A stretch of DNA of 64,000 nucleotides from Physcia stellaris (GCA_018902385.1 JABSSW010000076.1:62001-126000), one strand, 5' to 3'. Positions 35,801 to 50,661 are shown, counted from the first letter of the stretch. Numbers and translations: made by a program. Notes: generated by a model from the sequence alone, not told the origin.

Positions 35801-37345
35801 GCTTCTGAAGCAATTCTGGCAGTGATACCAGAAGAGAGACCAAAGCCCCAGTTAGGGTTTACAAGACACTCCGTAGATCTTACAACCACTACCCAGGAAG
35901 CAGTACTATCCCCGGCTTTGAGTAATAGTGCGGATACACATGCATGGAAAGACGGGGATCGAATTGAACCAGGCGTGAATGCTATCACAAGCTCTCCTGT
36001 AAGTCATGGACCAGTAGCTGCTTTGCTCAATATTGCTGCCGACACAACGAGCGTTCAGTACTCTATTGATGAAGAAGCACATCATACGCGAACTGCTTTA
36101 AAGAACATCGCCATGGCACGGGACGAAGCAATACCTCATCAGAGTGGCGAAGACTCCAACGAGCAAGAAACGAAAGAGCGCTCAATGCAGGACCTCCGCG
36201 ATGAACTCACCCAGCGAAGCCAGCTTCTCACACCGAATGATACTCAGACGTCAAAGATTGTGCGTGAACCATCAGATCTTTCTAGATTATCCCAGGACGA
36301 ACAAGATACACTACCGACACCAAGCTTGACGCAAAAGACGTCCGAATTCTTGCTGCCGATTACGCCTCTAACTCGAAAACCGTCTCTGATTGAGCAATTA
36401 AAGGAATTGAGGAGTGACTCGGGACGAAAAAGACGATCAGGCCTCAGTAATCAACTACCAATTGCTGCGAGTCCGTGGTTTGGAACAAGCAGGTCAAGTC
36501 AGGTGGGTCATTCCAGCGACCAGGAAAGCATACCTGGAGCGGAGGAGGAGACTGGTCGAGATGGCGACGTCAGCAGTGAATCGGAACAAAGTGAGCTTGA
36601 ACCAGAGCCATCGCTACCGAGGCGTCGTGCTGTTTCGCCACCACTGAGTTCGGTATTTGCTCGATTACCTTCTTCATCCCCACCGCCACGTCCTGAGCCA
36701 GACTCCGGCTTCCGTACCTCGCTCGCATACTTCGCCCCTCTTTCAACGCTTCGTTCCCATTACAACTCGACGACTTCCGTGCTAGCACTCGTGATTGCAT
36801 CTGCGCCAATTACTCGTGCCACTGCAGGACCCAAGGATTATCATAAGACGCTTTACATAACCGACCCATCTTCTGCTTCTCCGCCCTCGGTGACGTCGGC
36901 GCGCATCTTTCGCCCTTCAAGATTCCCATTCCCCGACGTGCAGCAAGGCGATGCAATTCTTCTGCGAAACTTCCGCGTCGTCAGCTACAAAAAGCAGCTG
37001 GGATTGCTGAGTACTGACAGTAGCGCTTGGGCTGTATTTCGCCGCGGCGAAGAACCACAGATCAGAGGTCCACCCGTCGAATTTGGTGCCGAAGAAAGAG
37101 GCTTTGCCAGGGGTCACTGGGACTGGTGGGCCACGGTTGAGCAGGAGAAGTATGCAGATGCTGTTCCAGAGGATAAGGCAGAGAGTCCAAAAGGAAAACG
37201 AGGACACAAAAGCGGGAACAGTAGATCGAGCATTGTAAGGCATGAGCTGAGGGACGGTACGACGTATGTCGACAGGCCGAAGGTTGAGAACACCGAGATG
37301 CACGAGTTGAGAGATGGAACCCAGTGGTCGGACAGCAAGCTCTGA
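32835..37345 (+). CDS. Large POT1/Cdc13-type (Telo_bind) OB-fold telomere protein
   Basis: Two exons, 32835-33209 and 33269-37345, with a 59-bp intron in phase; 1,483 residues. The N-terminal 125 residues form an OB-like module (SGIVTLIWPYS, LLVEPDFRLRR, GDSILLSLEG). The C-terminal module at about 1290-1390 (LRSHYNSTTSVLALVIAS, RDATAG-like loop, GDAILLRNFRV, STDSSAWAVF) matches the Telo_bind fold of POT1/Cdc13. Between them lie over 1,000 disordered, acidic residues with phospho-type SP/TP sites. Two near-perfect SUMO-interaction motifs occur there: IEIIDVDE at about 744 and VEIIDLESDDE at about 864. A Tyr/Glu tract (about 35310-35400) separates them. It probably binds single-stranded telomeric DNA, perhaps as the large CST subunit. 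It ends with two repeats of HELRDGT. Function is inferred from folds. Confidence 0.82.
35310..35412 (+). repeat. Low-complexity Glu/Tyr coding tract
   Basis: About 34 codons made almost only of GAA, GAG, TAT and GAC, giving EEDYEENYEQEYEEEYEE-like repeats inside the telomere-protein gene. The degeneracy suggests an old, slowly diverged triplet expansion. Confidence 0.85.
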
Positions 37346-37935
37346 TGCCCTATTCCCACATTTACATGCAGCCTATGCCACAATTTTCGGCTTCTTCAGT
37401 ATTTTATGCCCTAGCTCCTCGTCGTGCAGCTGCACTTATTGCATGGTTTGGGTGAGTTGTCGCAAGGATGATAACCTGATACAGTCTCCTGGCGGGTAAT
37501 ACCGCTGGTGTACAATATCGACATATCGAGCATGGCAAAAGGTGTTTGGCTTGGGTCATACATGGCTGTATACTTACATGAACAGGAGGAGATACTGTAC
37601 AGCTTTACTTGGAAAAAAAGGGATCAGACTTGCTTTTTGTTGGGTGTTCACCAAATTCCCTGATTAGAGAGCCAGGCTTCTGTCCCACGAGAGGAAGAGT
37701 TGGGAGGCCAAGCTGGTAGTGTAGACCTCGTCAGCGAAAGGCCTCGAAGAACTCGATTGGTTCAGAAGCTATCATGCCATGAATTATTTACTTGTTCGCG
37801 CGGTGCATCATGCACTTTTATCACATCTCATTTGTTGGTTGACCTTTGTATCTTTCAACCATCTGTTCTGTCCATTCTCAAGAGCAAACCAAGGTCACGA
37901 GTAGTCGGAGAAGTAACTCACCAACCCACCAACAT
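37346..37935. other. Convergent 3' flanks
   Basis: This 590-bp interval lies between two gene ends that face each other. No coding or RNA feature is seen. An A-rich stretch near 37611-37620 may belong to the 3' end of the telomere-protein transcript. Confidence 0.5.
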
Positions 37936-40077
<2,142 letters not shown>

Positions 40078-42705
40078 TTACTTCTCCTTCGCATCGTCGC
40101 GCGGTTGGTAATCCCAGCTCTCAAACCTCCCGCGCGTAAGAGCGGACCAGCACAGCCGTCGTGCTCGCTGACTTCTCAATACCTCGGCGTGAATGCTCTT
40201 AAAGTCCCAACGCTGCTCGGCTTCTTCCATGAAATGGTCAAGCATAGCCTTGTCGGCATCATTCGAGGGATTTATAGCTAGATTGACCAGTTCCTTCGGA
40301 TCTGCAAAGAGATCGAACAGTTGAGGCGGGTCCACTGGACACGTAATGAACTTCCATTGACCTCGTCGGATCATCATATAAGGAGCTATCGTCCCTTCAC
40401 CAGCATATTCCCCAATGACAGTATTTGGCTCTTCCGAGGTTTCGCTTCCATACAAGTATGGCAGGAGCGATTTACCATCCAATGGTAGACGCTCGTCCAA
40501 AGATGAACCTATAAGCTCTACAAGGGTAGGAAGGAGGTCCATGCTCGATACGTTCTCTTTGATAATTCTGGGCTCAATGCGTTGAGGGTAGGATATCAGC
40601 AGGGGTACTCGAGCGGAAGCCTCAAACCAAGACATCTTATACCTTGAATTAGAACAGATCAGTACGATTCGATTGGCGTAAAGACAGGCTTTTGAAAGGG
40701 GGTACTACTCGCTTGAGACATCTAGGGCCGCTTACCACAAGCCTCGTTCTCCCAACATGTCTCTGTCGATAATTCAAGAATCAGCATTCGCATTTCTCTG
40801 TAGGCTCTGCATTGCAAGAAAGCTTTTCCGCACGGCCACTCCACCACAGGTCACATAGTTGCAATAGAGATCTTGGGCAGGGGAGGAAGGGCAGCGAGAA
40901 GACATACCCATGATCCGAAGAAAATATGACAATTGTATCTTCGTCCATGCTACACTCCTTCAATACCTCCAGAAGCTTGCCTATTGGAACTGTCAGAACT
41001 CGCTTCTCTTACCATAGCTTGTGGTTGAACATTGCTTCCTGTGACTCGATCGAACGACTAGGGAAACACGCACCAACGTTGTCGTCAACATAACTAACAG
41101 CTCCAAAATACGCGCGCCTAGCACGTTTCACGGCCTCATCAGGTAAATCGGTATTCCACAAATCGCAAACGCGTAGTAGACGCTTGCTATGTGGATCTTG
41201 CTCTTCCTGAGCAATCTCTACATCTGGCAGAGGGATGTTAGCTCCCTCATAGCGGTCCCAATACTTGTTATGTATTGTATATGGATCGTGTGGGCTGTTG
41301 ATAGAATCAGAGTCAGCGAATCCAACTCAGGGCACCGTCGAGCTAGGAGCACGTTCTCTATCAGACTGCTTCTACACCAGCCTTGAATCACAAAAGAGAC
41401 CTTGTATTGGAACAACGGCTTCGAAAAGACCTACTGGGTTAAGGAGACTGTCAAACACCATGGCCGAGAAGCTGGAGGACGGCGAGCTGCGGCATAAAGG
41501 TAACGGGTCGACTCTGTTGATATAGATAACATTAGCATGTTCTATCCTTGGGGCACGCAAAGACGTGTCTTCCTCATAACTCGTTCCCACAGATGCACAT
41601 GATTGTCTTGATAAAGAACATTCAATTTTGGTCGGGAATAATAAGTAAATTCAAAAGCCTTACTGTACATAACCTCCTCGTCAAAGTCCAGCTGATTGGA
41701 GCGGACGCAAGGACCTGCCAGCGCTCAATATACGCATCATCTTCTAGGTGTACGCCTCTTACCTGCCTGAAGGATAGACGAAGAGGAGTGATACCATTCG
41801 AGGCGACGGTCAGGATCATCCCAGTTCACGGACCTGGGATTGAGCGATTGATTTAGCGCAATTATTTTTTACAGCTTTGGTACAGATTTCATAGACTCAA
41901 ATCCGAGCATGTCTGTAAGAGCAGCTTTAATTGCATTCCTCGAACTTCAGGCCATGGGCCTTACTTTCTTTCAAACGTACCATCCAAAATCTCCCGGATA
42001 AATGTCGGTGGTGAGTCTCTCCTCGAAGCCATGAAGCTGCTCTCCAACGAAGTGCATTTTTCCAGCCAGAACGGTCTCGTAACCTTCCTTCCGAAGGTAG
42101 TGGGCATATGTAGGCACATCGCAGGCTAAAGACGAAGCGTTGTCCCAAGCGGCGATTCGACTAGGAAGCTGTCCTGTGACCAGGGACGACTATTAACCGT
42201 CTTAAAGTCAGTCTTGCCCTTTCGATAGGCGTCGATCTACACGAGAGGTCTCTCCAGCTGGTCTCACTTGGGACAAGCCTTGCGAGCCTCGAACATCCAG
42301 AAGATAGTTCAAAACCGAAAAGTTGGGGAGTACATACCCGTGCTGGCGCGCACAGAGGAGCGGCACAATAAGCCGACGAGAAGACGGCGGATTTTGCGGC
42401 CAAAGCATCGATGTGAGGTGTCTGGATAGGAGACGATCTGTTATGAATGTGAAGTAGAGGAGCAGATACTTGGTCGCTGTTGGTAGGATCAAAGTCAGTA
42501 GGCGTCACTCGACTACATGTAACTCTGAAGAAAGCATTGACCATGTGTCTTCGGTCTTTGACGGAGATGCGGCAATGGAGGAGCATCAGTCGGACAAGAC
42601 ATACCCAAGAATCAGGAGTATGTTTGGCTTCCTGGTGATACTACATTCGGACTGCGTCGAGGAGCTAGGCGGTGTTTGGAGAGGAGGCGACTCAGAAATG
42701 TACAT
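40078..42705 (-). CDS. Choline sulfatase
   Basis: Ten exons: 42705-42605, 42476-42338, 42189-41981, 41833-41763, 41714-41664, 41513-41435, 41294-41074, 40980-40908, 40762-40736 and 40642-40078. All nine introns keep phase, and the product is 511 residues. It hydrolyses choline-O-sulfate to choline and sulfate, feeding sulfur and glycine-betaine pools. The formylglycine site is LCAPAR (Cys76), ending exactly at a splice. Other family blocks are GQLPSRI, LAGKMHFVGEQLHGFEERL, YPGDFGW|SVNWDDPDRRLEWYH, RPWCLTVSLT|HPHDPY and IFSSDHG (metal site). The C-terminal part includes GQWKFITC and PPQLFDLFADPKEL. Six introns are 128-150 bp, far longer than the local norm; the others are 48, 93 and 93 bp. No frame defect was found, so the gene looks functional. 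Confidence 0.92.
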
Positions 42706-43729
42706 TAAGGCTCAGTGGAAAGTATTGAAGGGTGTAGTGGAGAGGGTTCTAGATTGGTAGATTGTATTAGGAGATAGCACCTAGGTAGCTGGGAGGCTGG
42801 CTGGTGATGGCGGAGGTCGTCGGTCGAAGGGGGAGTGGAAGTAGGGAAAAGACAAGATGGCCTTCTGATTACAGGATTTATAGGATTAGTTAGTGTCGTC
42901 TGTCCGAGCTTCATATACATTATTAATATTGATATTTTGCAACATGTGACCGGAGCACCTCAACCACTAGGGTTTTCGCGTCATCCAAGTCTAAGGTCAG
43001 GTACTTGATGTAAGTACTACTTAGTGCTTCTAGTGCTGTGTCCTCACCGCCAAACTCTTTGGAGGCAAATGCTCCCCTAAGGTACCCTATTCCCCTCGCT
43101 CGAATGTCAAATCTGTCCGGTCATTGGGTCGCGTGATGACTTGCTCGTTAAGTCCATGTGCTTGATGTATGGGAAGCGCTGCATCATATCCATGTCCTGT
43201 ACCCGACTGCAACAGCATACCTACATGTACTCGGACAGAGAAGCGGTCCCTCAGACGAGTTTCACGCAGTCATAGCTAACACGTTGACTCGCCCATTCTC
43301 CTCGAGTCAACACTACAGACCATCATACTACTCTGTACTCGGACAAATCTCCGAGCTCAGCCTTCTATAGTCCTGACCATGTTGGATCCAGTTCGTAAGG
43401 ACCCACCTAGGTCCAAACCGCCATCAGCGCAGGGAATGTGCACACAAAGGGGGTTTGGGCACGGACGCTGTTGATGCGAATCCGGTCCCGAATCCCAATG
43501 GCTGGGAAACTCGTATTACATGGCCAGAGTGCCCTTTTCTGCAGGGGCAACATGCCGGAATAAGACGTCATTCGTCGCTAGTTCAAAGATAACCAACATG
43601 CCTAATGTACACGGGGCCACGGTCATAGCCAACAATGCCAGAGAAAGTGCAGCGTCGCCAATGCCATATATGCAAGCGCTTCCGAAATCGTGAGTGGTCG
43701 TACAGCCAAAAGATGCTTCCCTCCTCCAG
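42706..43729. other. Intergenic, no gene seen
   Basis: This interval lies between the choline sulfatase start and the eIF4E-like stop. A short hairpin CTCGGACAAATCTCCGAG lies near 43331-43348 and the motif TGTACTCGGACA recurs about 100 bp earlier. No coding frame is convincing. Confidence 0.5.
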
Positions 43730-44946
43730 TCATGACCCTGCGCTGTTCGCTTGGTCCACGTTAGACTCTTCACTTAATGCGTGGAAGGTATCGCGGCGTT
43801 TGCTGGGGAAATGATGATGCTGAGTGGCGCTAGCACTCTTGTCTTGCCGGGCCTGATCCAGGGCCGAGCGTTGTGCTATGCTGTCGCTGTGTTTTCGGAA
43901 GACGATTTCCGTATCGGGAGGAAAGGCGAGAAGCCGTTTGATAGTCTCCCTAATGCCGTTCTGGTTAGCAAAGCAGATTTATCGGTTGCAAGGCTCTGGG
44001 TAATGGCAATTGCAGATGTTCTGGCTTACCGAATCTTAATATTGCGTCCTCCATCAATTCTCGTCCAGACACTCAGAACGTCCTCGCTACTTCTGACACT
44101 CAGCACCGCGCCGCAGACTTCTTCACCGGCTTCTGCAAACTGGTCTCCTACAATAGCGAGCAGCAAGTCTTCCCAATAGCGATCGGCAACGCCTTTCTTC
44201 AACCGAACGATCCATTTGCCACCCCTTTTGTTCTCTTCATCCTCCCACACTGGCCTTATGCCTTTCTTGAAAATGTGATAATCAGACACTGAAGGCAGAG
44301 CAGATGGTCGCTTGAGATGACAATATACCGTCCAAAAAGACTCGACGGTAGAAAAAGTGGCCAGCGCTATCGTAGACTTCTCATAATCAGAGTATTTCGA
44401 TGTTGGTGGCCTATACCATACAATCCAAGTTGCTTTCAGAGAGTGCTCCGGACTTGTGCTGGAGGATAGGCTGGTCAGTGAGGATGTGGAAGCCTTAGCT
44501 TTGACGTCTGCGTTTGTCCCATCTCTTTCGCGCTTTTCGCTGCTGGCCAAGGTTGGGGTATTGAAGCTGCCAAGATCTAGGGATGTTCCCGGGGTCCTTG
44601 GTGTTTTCGCAGTAGTTCCGAAGGACGCAAAAGCACCAGAGCCAAGCCCGAAGGCAGAGGATGCGCCGGTCGTTGGGGTAGAAACGCCTGTCGTAGCCAA
44701 AGGGGTTATGCCGTTCAATGGATTGGCTTTCCCTCCAGTACCACCACCCTCAGTCCCAAAGCGCTTCGCAGCAGAGTATGTTCGGGAGGTATCGGGTCTA
44801 GTAATTTCCTTGCTATTGCTGTTCGTATTCGAGGTGGATAGAGATAGTCTGCTGGAGCTTTGGTAGGAAAGCGTGCTTAGCTATAGTACTAAAGATTCAA
44901 GATCGGCATTAACTTACTTCGAGCGCCTCTGCCAAAGGTTGTCCAT
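43730..44946 (-). CDS. eIF4E-family cap-binding protein (4EHP/eIF4E2-like)
   Basis: Three exons: 44946-44918, about 44875-44030 and 43949-43730; the second intron is 80 bp and the first only about 42 bp; 364 residues. The start MDNLWQRRSN followed by a Ser/Thr-rich leader of 140 residues is typical of the fungal eIF4E2 group. The cap-binding core begins at WIVWYRPP (about 160-167). Key Trp residues are W163 and W220 (RPVWEDEEN), with WIVRLKK and the YWEDLLLAIVGDQF helix. The C-terminal exon continues IKIR into ETIKRLLAFPPD and ends Gln/His/Ser-rich. It would bind mRNA caps and act as an alternative initiation factor or repressor. The first acceptor (GCTAAG) was chosen to hold the frame; that intron is the shortest here and is the least certain call. 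Confidence 0.85.
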
Positions 44947-46851
44947 AAATGATTGGTTATCGAGCTATTCAGCAGGACGATAATGCACTGCGGGTCTCCT
45001 ATAGACTGAGCAAGTAGCTGTAAGGGATGTGGGGGAAATCAAAGTGCTTTGTGTGTTCTAATGGTCTTCCAATGCCACCATTGGATGCTCAACGACCTTT
45101 CGTAACAGACGTTCGAGCACAAGCGTATATTCGAAGATTTCTCTGTGAGTGATAAATATCTTTGGAAGTCAATGAGGATTTCACTGTGGGCACAAATTCA
45201 TGGAGTAATAATAATTTAACGTCAAGGTTATTCGACAAATAGTCGTCAATAGGGAAATAATATTCGACCTACCCAGCTCGCTAGGTACTAGCAGAAGCGG
45301 CGTCTTGGCGGACATGGTGGAAAGCCAACCACCAGGCTTTCCATCTTCACTTTTTTTCCTTCCCCAACAACGACCTCCAACTCAAATCAATGCCAGCCCG
45401 ACTTGATCGTCCTACTCGGCTGGCATTTCTGATGGACAGGTCGAGATCAACTATGCCGCTTTGAAAACCATCACCATGAGGGCCAACAACACTGAGCTTC
45501 CATGACACGGCGATGACCTGAATGTCGGAACAGGCTTTTAGGGTGTAAATCGTTGTCGGTTAGTTCCAGGTTGCACTGACCTTTCCTCTCTCCCGGTACC
45601 TCATGAAGATAGACTCAGTTCTGGTAATCCGACAGTTCAGCCGCGTATACACTCTTGCCTGGTGCTTGGCGCTGGTTGAGCATGATGTCTCAAGGCAAAG
45701 TCTGAATAATATGTCATTATTGAATATTGCATGACTGTTACACTGTTATAATTGAGAGATTACTGACCTGTCTCTTCATGCTTAGGTTTTCAATCGAACC
45801 TCACCTCTCCTCATGCAGCATTTCACGCGCTCGAATCTTTTCTCGAGAACTGTACATGACCACATCAAACTGGGTTTAGGACTGTATGAATTCCTCATAG
45901 TCTCAAACCCCCTTATATCAATGTTATCTTCAACTGTGCCCGGATAATTTCAATAAAGTATTTAATGTGGCTGTTCAATGAGCGGCCATCCAATTTGACG
46001 ACTATCTCGCAACCCTAGCGGCTACCGCGATCATTCTGTTGGCGCATGATCAAACAATAATCTCACTGACCCAGCCCGCGAGAACCGTGTTCTGGAATCA
46101 TCAGCACTGTAAGGCAGATGAGATAGAGAGTGCTAAATAATCACGATCGTATTCCTAATTACAATCAAGGTACTGGCAGAGTGGCAATCCCTGATATAAA
46201 TTTTCAACATATCACATTTTGACACAAAGTTTATCGAGTGACAGCTTCAACGGTCTACCTAGGTCTAGTCTCACTAGTCCAACTTGATCTCAAAGCGCTA
46301 ATCGCGCTTGCTTATTCCGCTTCATCTCGGGCCGCCATACGTCACAATATATGTAATTTGAGCCAATGTGTAATATATGAATGAAATGCGGATAAACCAG
46401 TCCATAATACTAAAACCCACTGAACTCTCCTCTTGTCCAATGGAAAGTACTTCCAGCATCAGATTCAATTTTATTTTCAGCATAGCAATATGCGACGCCC
46501 GGGTCTGACAGTTTAATATACGTGAATGGAGCTCATTCTGCGGCCCACGGCGTTTCCCAACTCCAGTGAAGCAGGGGGCCAGTACAAGAGAATGTATGCC
46601 AAATCAGAAGATGAACGAAGGCTGCTTGGTGATTACGGGTATTCTTATCACATTCAATGAACATATGATCATTACTGATCCTCCATCGTAGTGATTCACG
46701 GCACAGTCTATCAGCGGTGTCAATCCCCCCGCCAGGGCAAGCTCCGTCATTAAAGATTATGAAAGTAAGATCATCCATTCAGAGGTAGTTTATAGGTAGC
46801 TGATGCTAGGCCTTGTTCTTTGTCCAGAGGATACCAGCGGGAGTCCGGCCA
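44947..46851. other. Long gene-free region upstream of the SUMO protease
   Basis: This 1.9-kb stretch is AT-richer than the genes, especially 45680-46500, and carries stops in all frames. It lies between divergent genes, so both promoters are here. A likely 3' splice site (branch near 46796, TTTGTCCAG at about 46819-46827) suggests that the SUMO protease has an untranslated or short coding first exon within it; a GTAAGA donor near 46768 would fit. An 81-codon minus-strand frame at 46533-46778 looks random. Confidence 0.5.
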
Positions 46852-49800
46852 ATGAACACGTTGACAAAGACCAATCACTCGAGGCCGCAGCATGACAAAA
46901 AGCTAAGACCCCCAACGGTTCCAGAGAATGGCAAAAGCCAAGTCTTACACCTCGAAACAATCAGAGGTAGTAACGTTCGGCAGCCTCCTCTAGCCACCAG
47001 TGAGGATGAGATCAGTGAAGTACCACCAGCAAAAAGGCGGAAAACGGAGTCAAAAGGCAGCAAGCTTGATAACTCCTCAACAAGTAGTGATGCTCTAGAT
47101 GGCGTTGATCCATACATTGTAGGCGAAGAACCGGTCATATTACTTTCACGCGACAGCCAAAGGCCAAGTCGGACAAGATCTTGCCATGGCCAAGGCCAAT
47201 TGATCAGTCATCCAGGTTCTGGTGTCAATGGCCACGTAAAGGAATTCCAGAAGGTGGAAGCAAGGATGAGGAGTGACCCTCTAAAATCAAATAAGATGGC
47301 GCGTGAGAGTGGTCATGCTCGGGGCGAACGTTCGAGTCACTCCAAGTCTGCAATGTTACCGATCGCAGGTCCTCCTACCATACCGGATCTCATAGACCTC
47401 TGTGATGATGAAAGCCATGAGAAGACGCATCACGACATATCATTGAAACGAAGAGAACAAAGTATCAAGAACCGCTCTGACCCGATGCGCAAGGAAACGG
47501 GTCCAGGAGAATTACCACAGTTGCGGCCGCAAAGCACGGCGACACAATCTCGCCATTTTGCAAAGACCAATTCCATAGAACGAGCTAAGAGCACACCTCA
47601 TAGGCCGCGACTATCATCTACGACATCGCCCAAAATCCAGAAAGAGGAACGGAGACTCAGTGACCAGTTTAGGGCGACGGACGGCAAGAGGCGGAATACA
47701 GAGTATAGTTCAAGTCCAGACGAGCTTGCTGGCGATCCCGCTCCAAAGTTGGACCAAGCTTCGCTTCTACCCAAAGTATTACTCGGAGGGACCAATTGCC
47801 GAAGCGCTAGCCCAACAAAGTCATCATCGTCGACTCGCAAGGGATCTCCAATAGGAGAAAGTACCGGGGGCTTGGCCCCAAGCAACGTTCCAATATCAAC
47901 ATTCAGTCGCTCATCAGTGAACAAAGCACTTCCCAGAACCTCAAACCGTAGAGGCAGAAACAACGTGGAGTCTGAGCCATCGTGGGGGGCCCCTTTAGTA
48001 ATGGTCAATGTGGGGGGCAGCATGCTCAGTTCAGCAGGCTTAGGCTTGCAACTAAATCCCAAAACTGAGTCGTATGAAATTATTAAAAGTGGTCGTAAGA
48101 TCGTGAACGACGATGTCACTCTGCAAATTCAGCCTCAAAAGCTGCTGAAAGTGACATGGTCAAGGTCTAAGCCGCAAGTCCGCTTCTCGTCATCGAAAAG
48201 CAACAACTGCGATCACATATTAGACCTCGAGTTGTGCAGTGCAAAAGATTGCCAAGACCTACTGAGCAGATTGCAAAATGAGTGTTCGCACGACCTGCAA
48301 GTGGAGAGTAAGGATGGGCAAGTCGGACCTCGAGAAGACCGTTTGGGTTAATCGCTGACGTTCTCTAGGGATTACCTTGAAAAGCTGTTTCAAAAAAGAT
48401 TCCAGGAACAAATGAAGAGCCAATCATTCCGCAGTAGCCGTGCTGTCGATGAAGGTGAAGATCTTGATCTCGCTGCTCGTAACAAAGCGAATAGGCGTAC
48501 CAGCAACAGTGTACCGGACTTTGTGAAACAAACAAGCACCAAGAGAAGGCGCGTAGGCCGAAATGTTGACCAGATGAAGATCGGTAAAGAGGAAGTCGAA
48601 CCTTCTCATTCGGCATTGTTCAGTCGAAGTAGCTCCCCGAACGCCCCAAAGGATCAAAGCGTCCTAGAGTATGGAGTAAGCCCATCAAGGATACCCGAGA
48701 TCACCCGGAGCCTGCAGCCTAAGAAGCACAGTACTTACTCAACAAGGTCACATGTGACAAACGAGCTTGGAGCAAGTAGTGTGTGTTCGCCTCTCCAAGA
48801 TAGTATGTCTATTCATAAGATGTCTCAAGTTCATGACCTTGGCGAGCCATGGCGCAAACCATTAGTCTATCCAAAGAACGGAAAGAAGAAATCTACAGTC
48901 GAGTGGCTGGATCTTGAGCGTCTGAATGAAGGCGAGTTCTTCAATGATACGTTGATCAGCTTTTACCTGCGGTTTTTGGAGCAGAAACTTGAAGAGCGGA
49001 ATCCCGAGATGGCTAAAAGGATCTACTTCTTCAACTCGTTCTTCTATGCTAGTTTGACAAAGACTCAGAGAGGCAAAAAGGGTATCAATTACGAAGCGGT
49101 ACAAAAGTGGACGAGAGGCGTGGATATCTTTAACTGTGACTTTGTTGTTGTACCCATCAATGAGTCACTTCACTGGTACTTCGCAGTGATATGCAATCTA
49201 CCTTCGCTCAACCGCGGCTTTAGTCTTGATGACACTGCTACTCCGCCACCCCTTCCCAGTACGGATCCTGTACCAAAAGAAGATCAAGCAACCAGCACGA
49301 GCTACCCAATAAGTGGATCCTCCGAATTACTCACTCGTGCGGCAGCTATCCAGGGTACGATTGCAGATCAGACCTTTATACCGCCCACCGAAGAAGATGC
49401 GAGATCATCTCTCGCAGAGTTGAGTTTGGACAACGAGGAACAACCTGACGAACAGGGCATATTAGATGCACAAATTAAGGGCGAAGAGGCAGAGGCTTCC
49501 AACCATCTTTCAAAGCAAGAAGCGCAGAGTCAGGCATCTCCTCGCAAACATGAGGCTGCTGTTGGTTCTTCGGTTGAATCCGAAAGCCCTTTAGCTGTCT
49601 CGTCTTGTAAAAAGAGGAAGAGAAAATCGTTTGCGACAGGAAAGAAGCTTGATCCTACAGAGCCGGCCATTGTCACCTTTGATTCACTCGCTGTGGCCCA
49701 TTCTCCAACAGTGCGGATACTGAAGGATTATCTCAAAGCAGAAGCGCACGAAAAACGCAGCATGACATTTGATGATAGTCAGATTAAGGGTATGACGGCT

Positions 49801-50661
49801 GTGGGAATACCCAAGCAAGACAACTATTGCGATTGCGGACCGTATCTGCTTGGGTACATGGATAGATTTCTTGAAGATCCAAAAGAATTCATAGAAAAGA
49901 CTATGCGAAAACAGCTAAACCCGGAAAAGGATTGGCCACGACTCGACCCAAGCAACCTTCGCTCGGGCATGCGTGATCTTGTACTTGATCTTCATAAGGA
50001 ACAGGAGGACGAGCGAAAAGCAAACACGAAGAAGTCAAGCAAAGTTCAACACTCCCAAAAGCCGACTTCCAGTCTGTTACAAGATCATCCGCATGAGACG
50101 AAGAGGGATGGGCTTGCACTCGTAGCTGAGACATCAGGGAAAGCCCCATCGGCTTCCCAAGGCGGACCGAAGCCTGCCAGCATTTGTAAGACAAAGGATC
50201 AAACTTTACAGCACAGTCTCCGGGTCGATGACGATGCAGAACGGGCTAAAATCTCGTTTTCAAGGGGCAGGTCAGGGGAGGGTGCCAAAGCTAGTATTTC
50301 CGCTTCAGAAGAATCACATCCAGTAGTGATCGTAGATAGCCAGCCAGCCGAAAGCCAGTCACCTCGCCAGCCCGCGGCTGTTGCTCCCATCAGCGCCCTT
50401 CAGGCGGAAGAATCCCCGGTCGCGTTGCCGTCTACGATACAAGATTCTCAACCACAGGAGACGTTTCAGTCCTTGGAGGATTCTCAGCATGGAATACGAA
50501 CTCCGACTCCGCATCCGGGTCCGGTCTCTCCAGGGCCAGCCCCTACAAGTCCTGTCCGGACTGGACCAGTCTATTTGCAGCCCAGGAGTGAGGAATTGAG
50601 GTGGCAGGATCCACAGCAGCCCAAAACCAGCCCAAAATTCCATCTCCGGGTCGAGATCTAA
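46852..50661 (+). CDS. Ulp2-type SUMO-specific cysteine protease (C48)
   Basis: Exon A runs from about 46852 (ATG; frame open upstream to a probable acceptor at 46827) to 48307. Exon B runs 48369-50661. The donor AGTAAGG at 48307-48308 and the acceptor CTCTAG at 48368 leave the frame one base short; an extra G in the GGG at 48368-48370 fixes it. A weaker donor at 48282 would also fit. About 1,250 residues. Ulp2 removes poly-SUMO chains in the nucleus. The protease core begins STVEWLDLERLNEGEFFND. It has the Trp-His pair ESLHWYF, the catalytic Asp in VTFDSLAV, and Gln/Cys in KQDNYCDCGPYLLGY. An insert of about 150 residues, rich in Ser/Glu, splits His from Asp, as in Ulp2/SENP6-7. A SUMO-interaction-like IPDLIDLCDDE lies in the N-terminal arm. 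The C-terminus is Pro/Ser-rich. Confidence 0.87.

Noticed and set aside
40078-42586. Choline sulfatase as a decayed pseudogene in several frames
   Set aside because: All ten exons join in phase at GT..AG sites and keep every family motif, including the formylglycine Cys and the DHG metal site.
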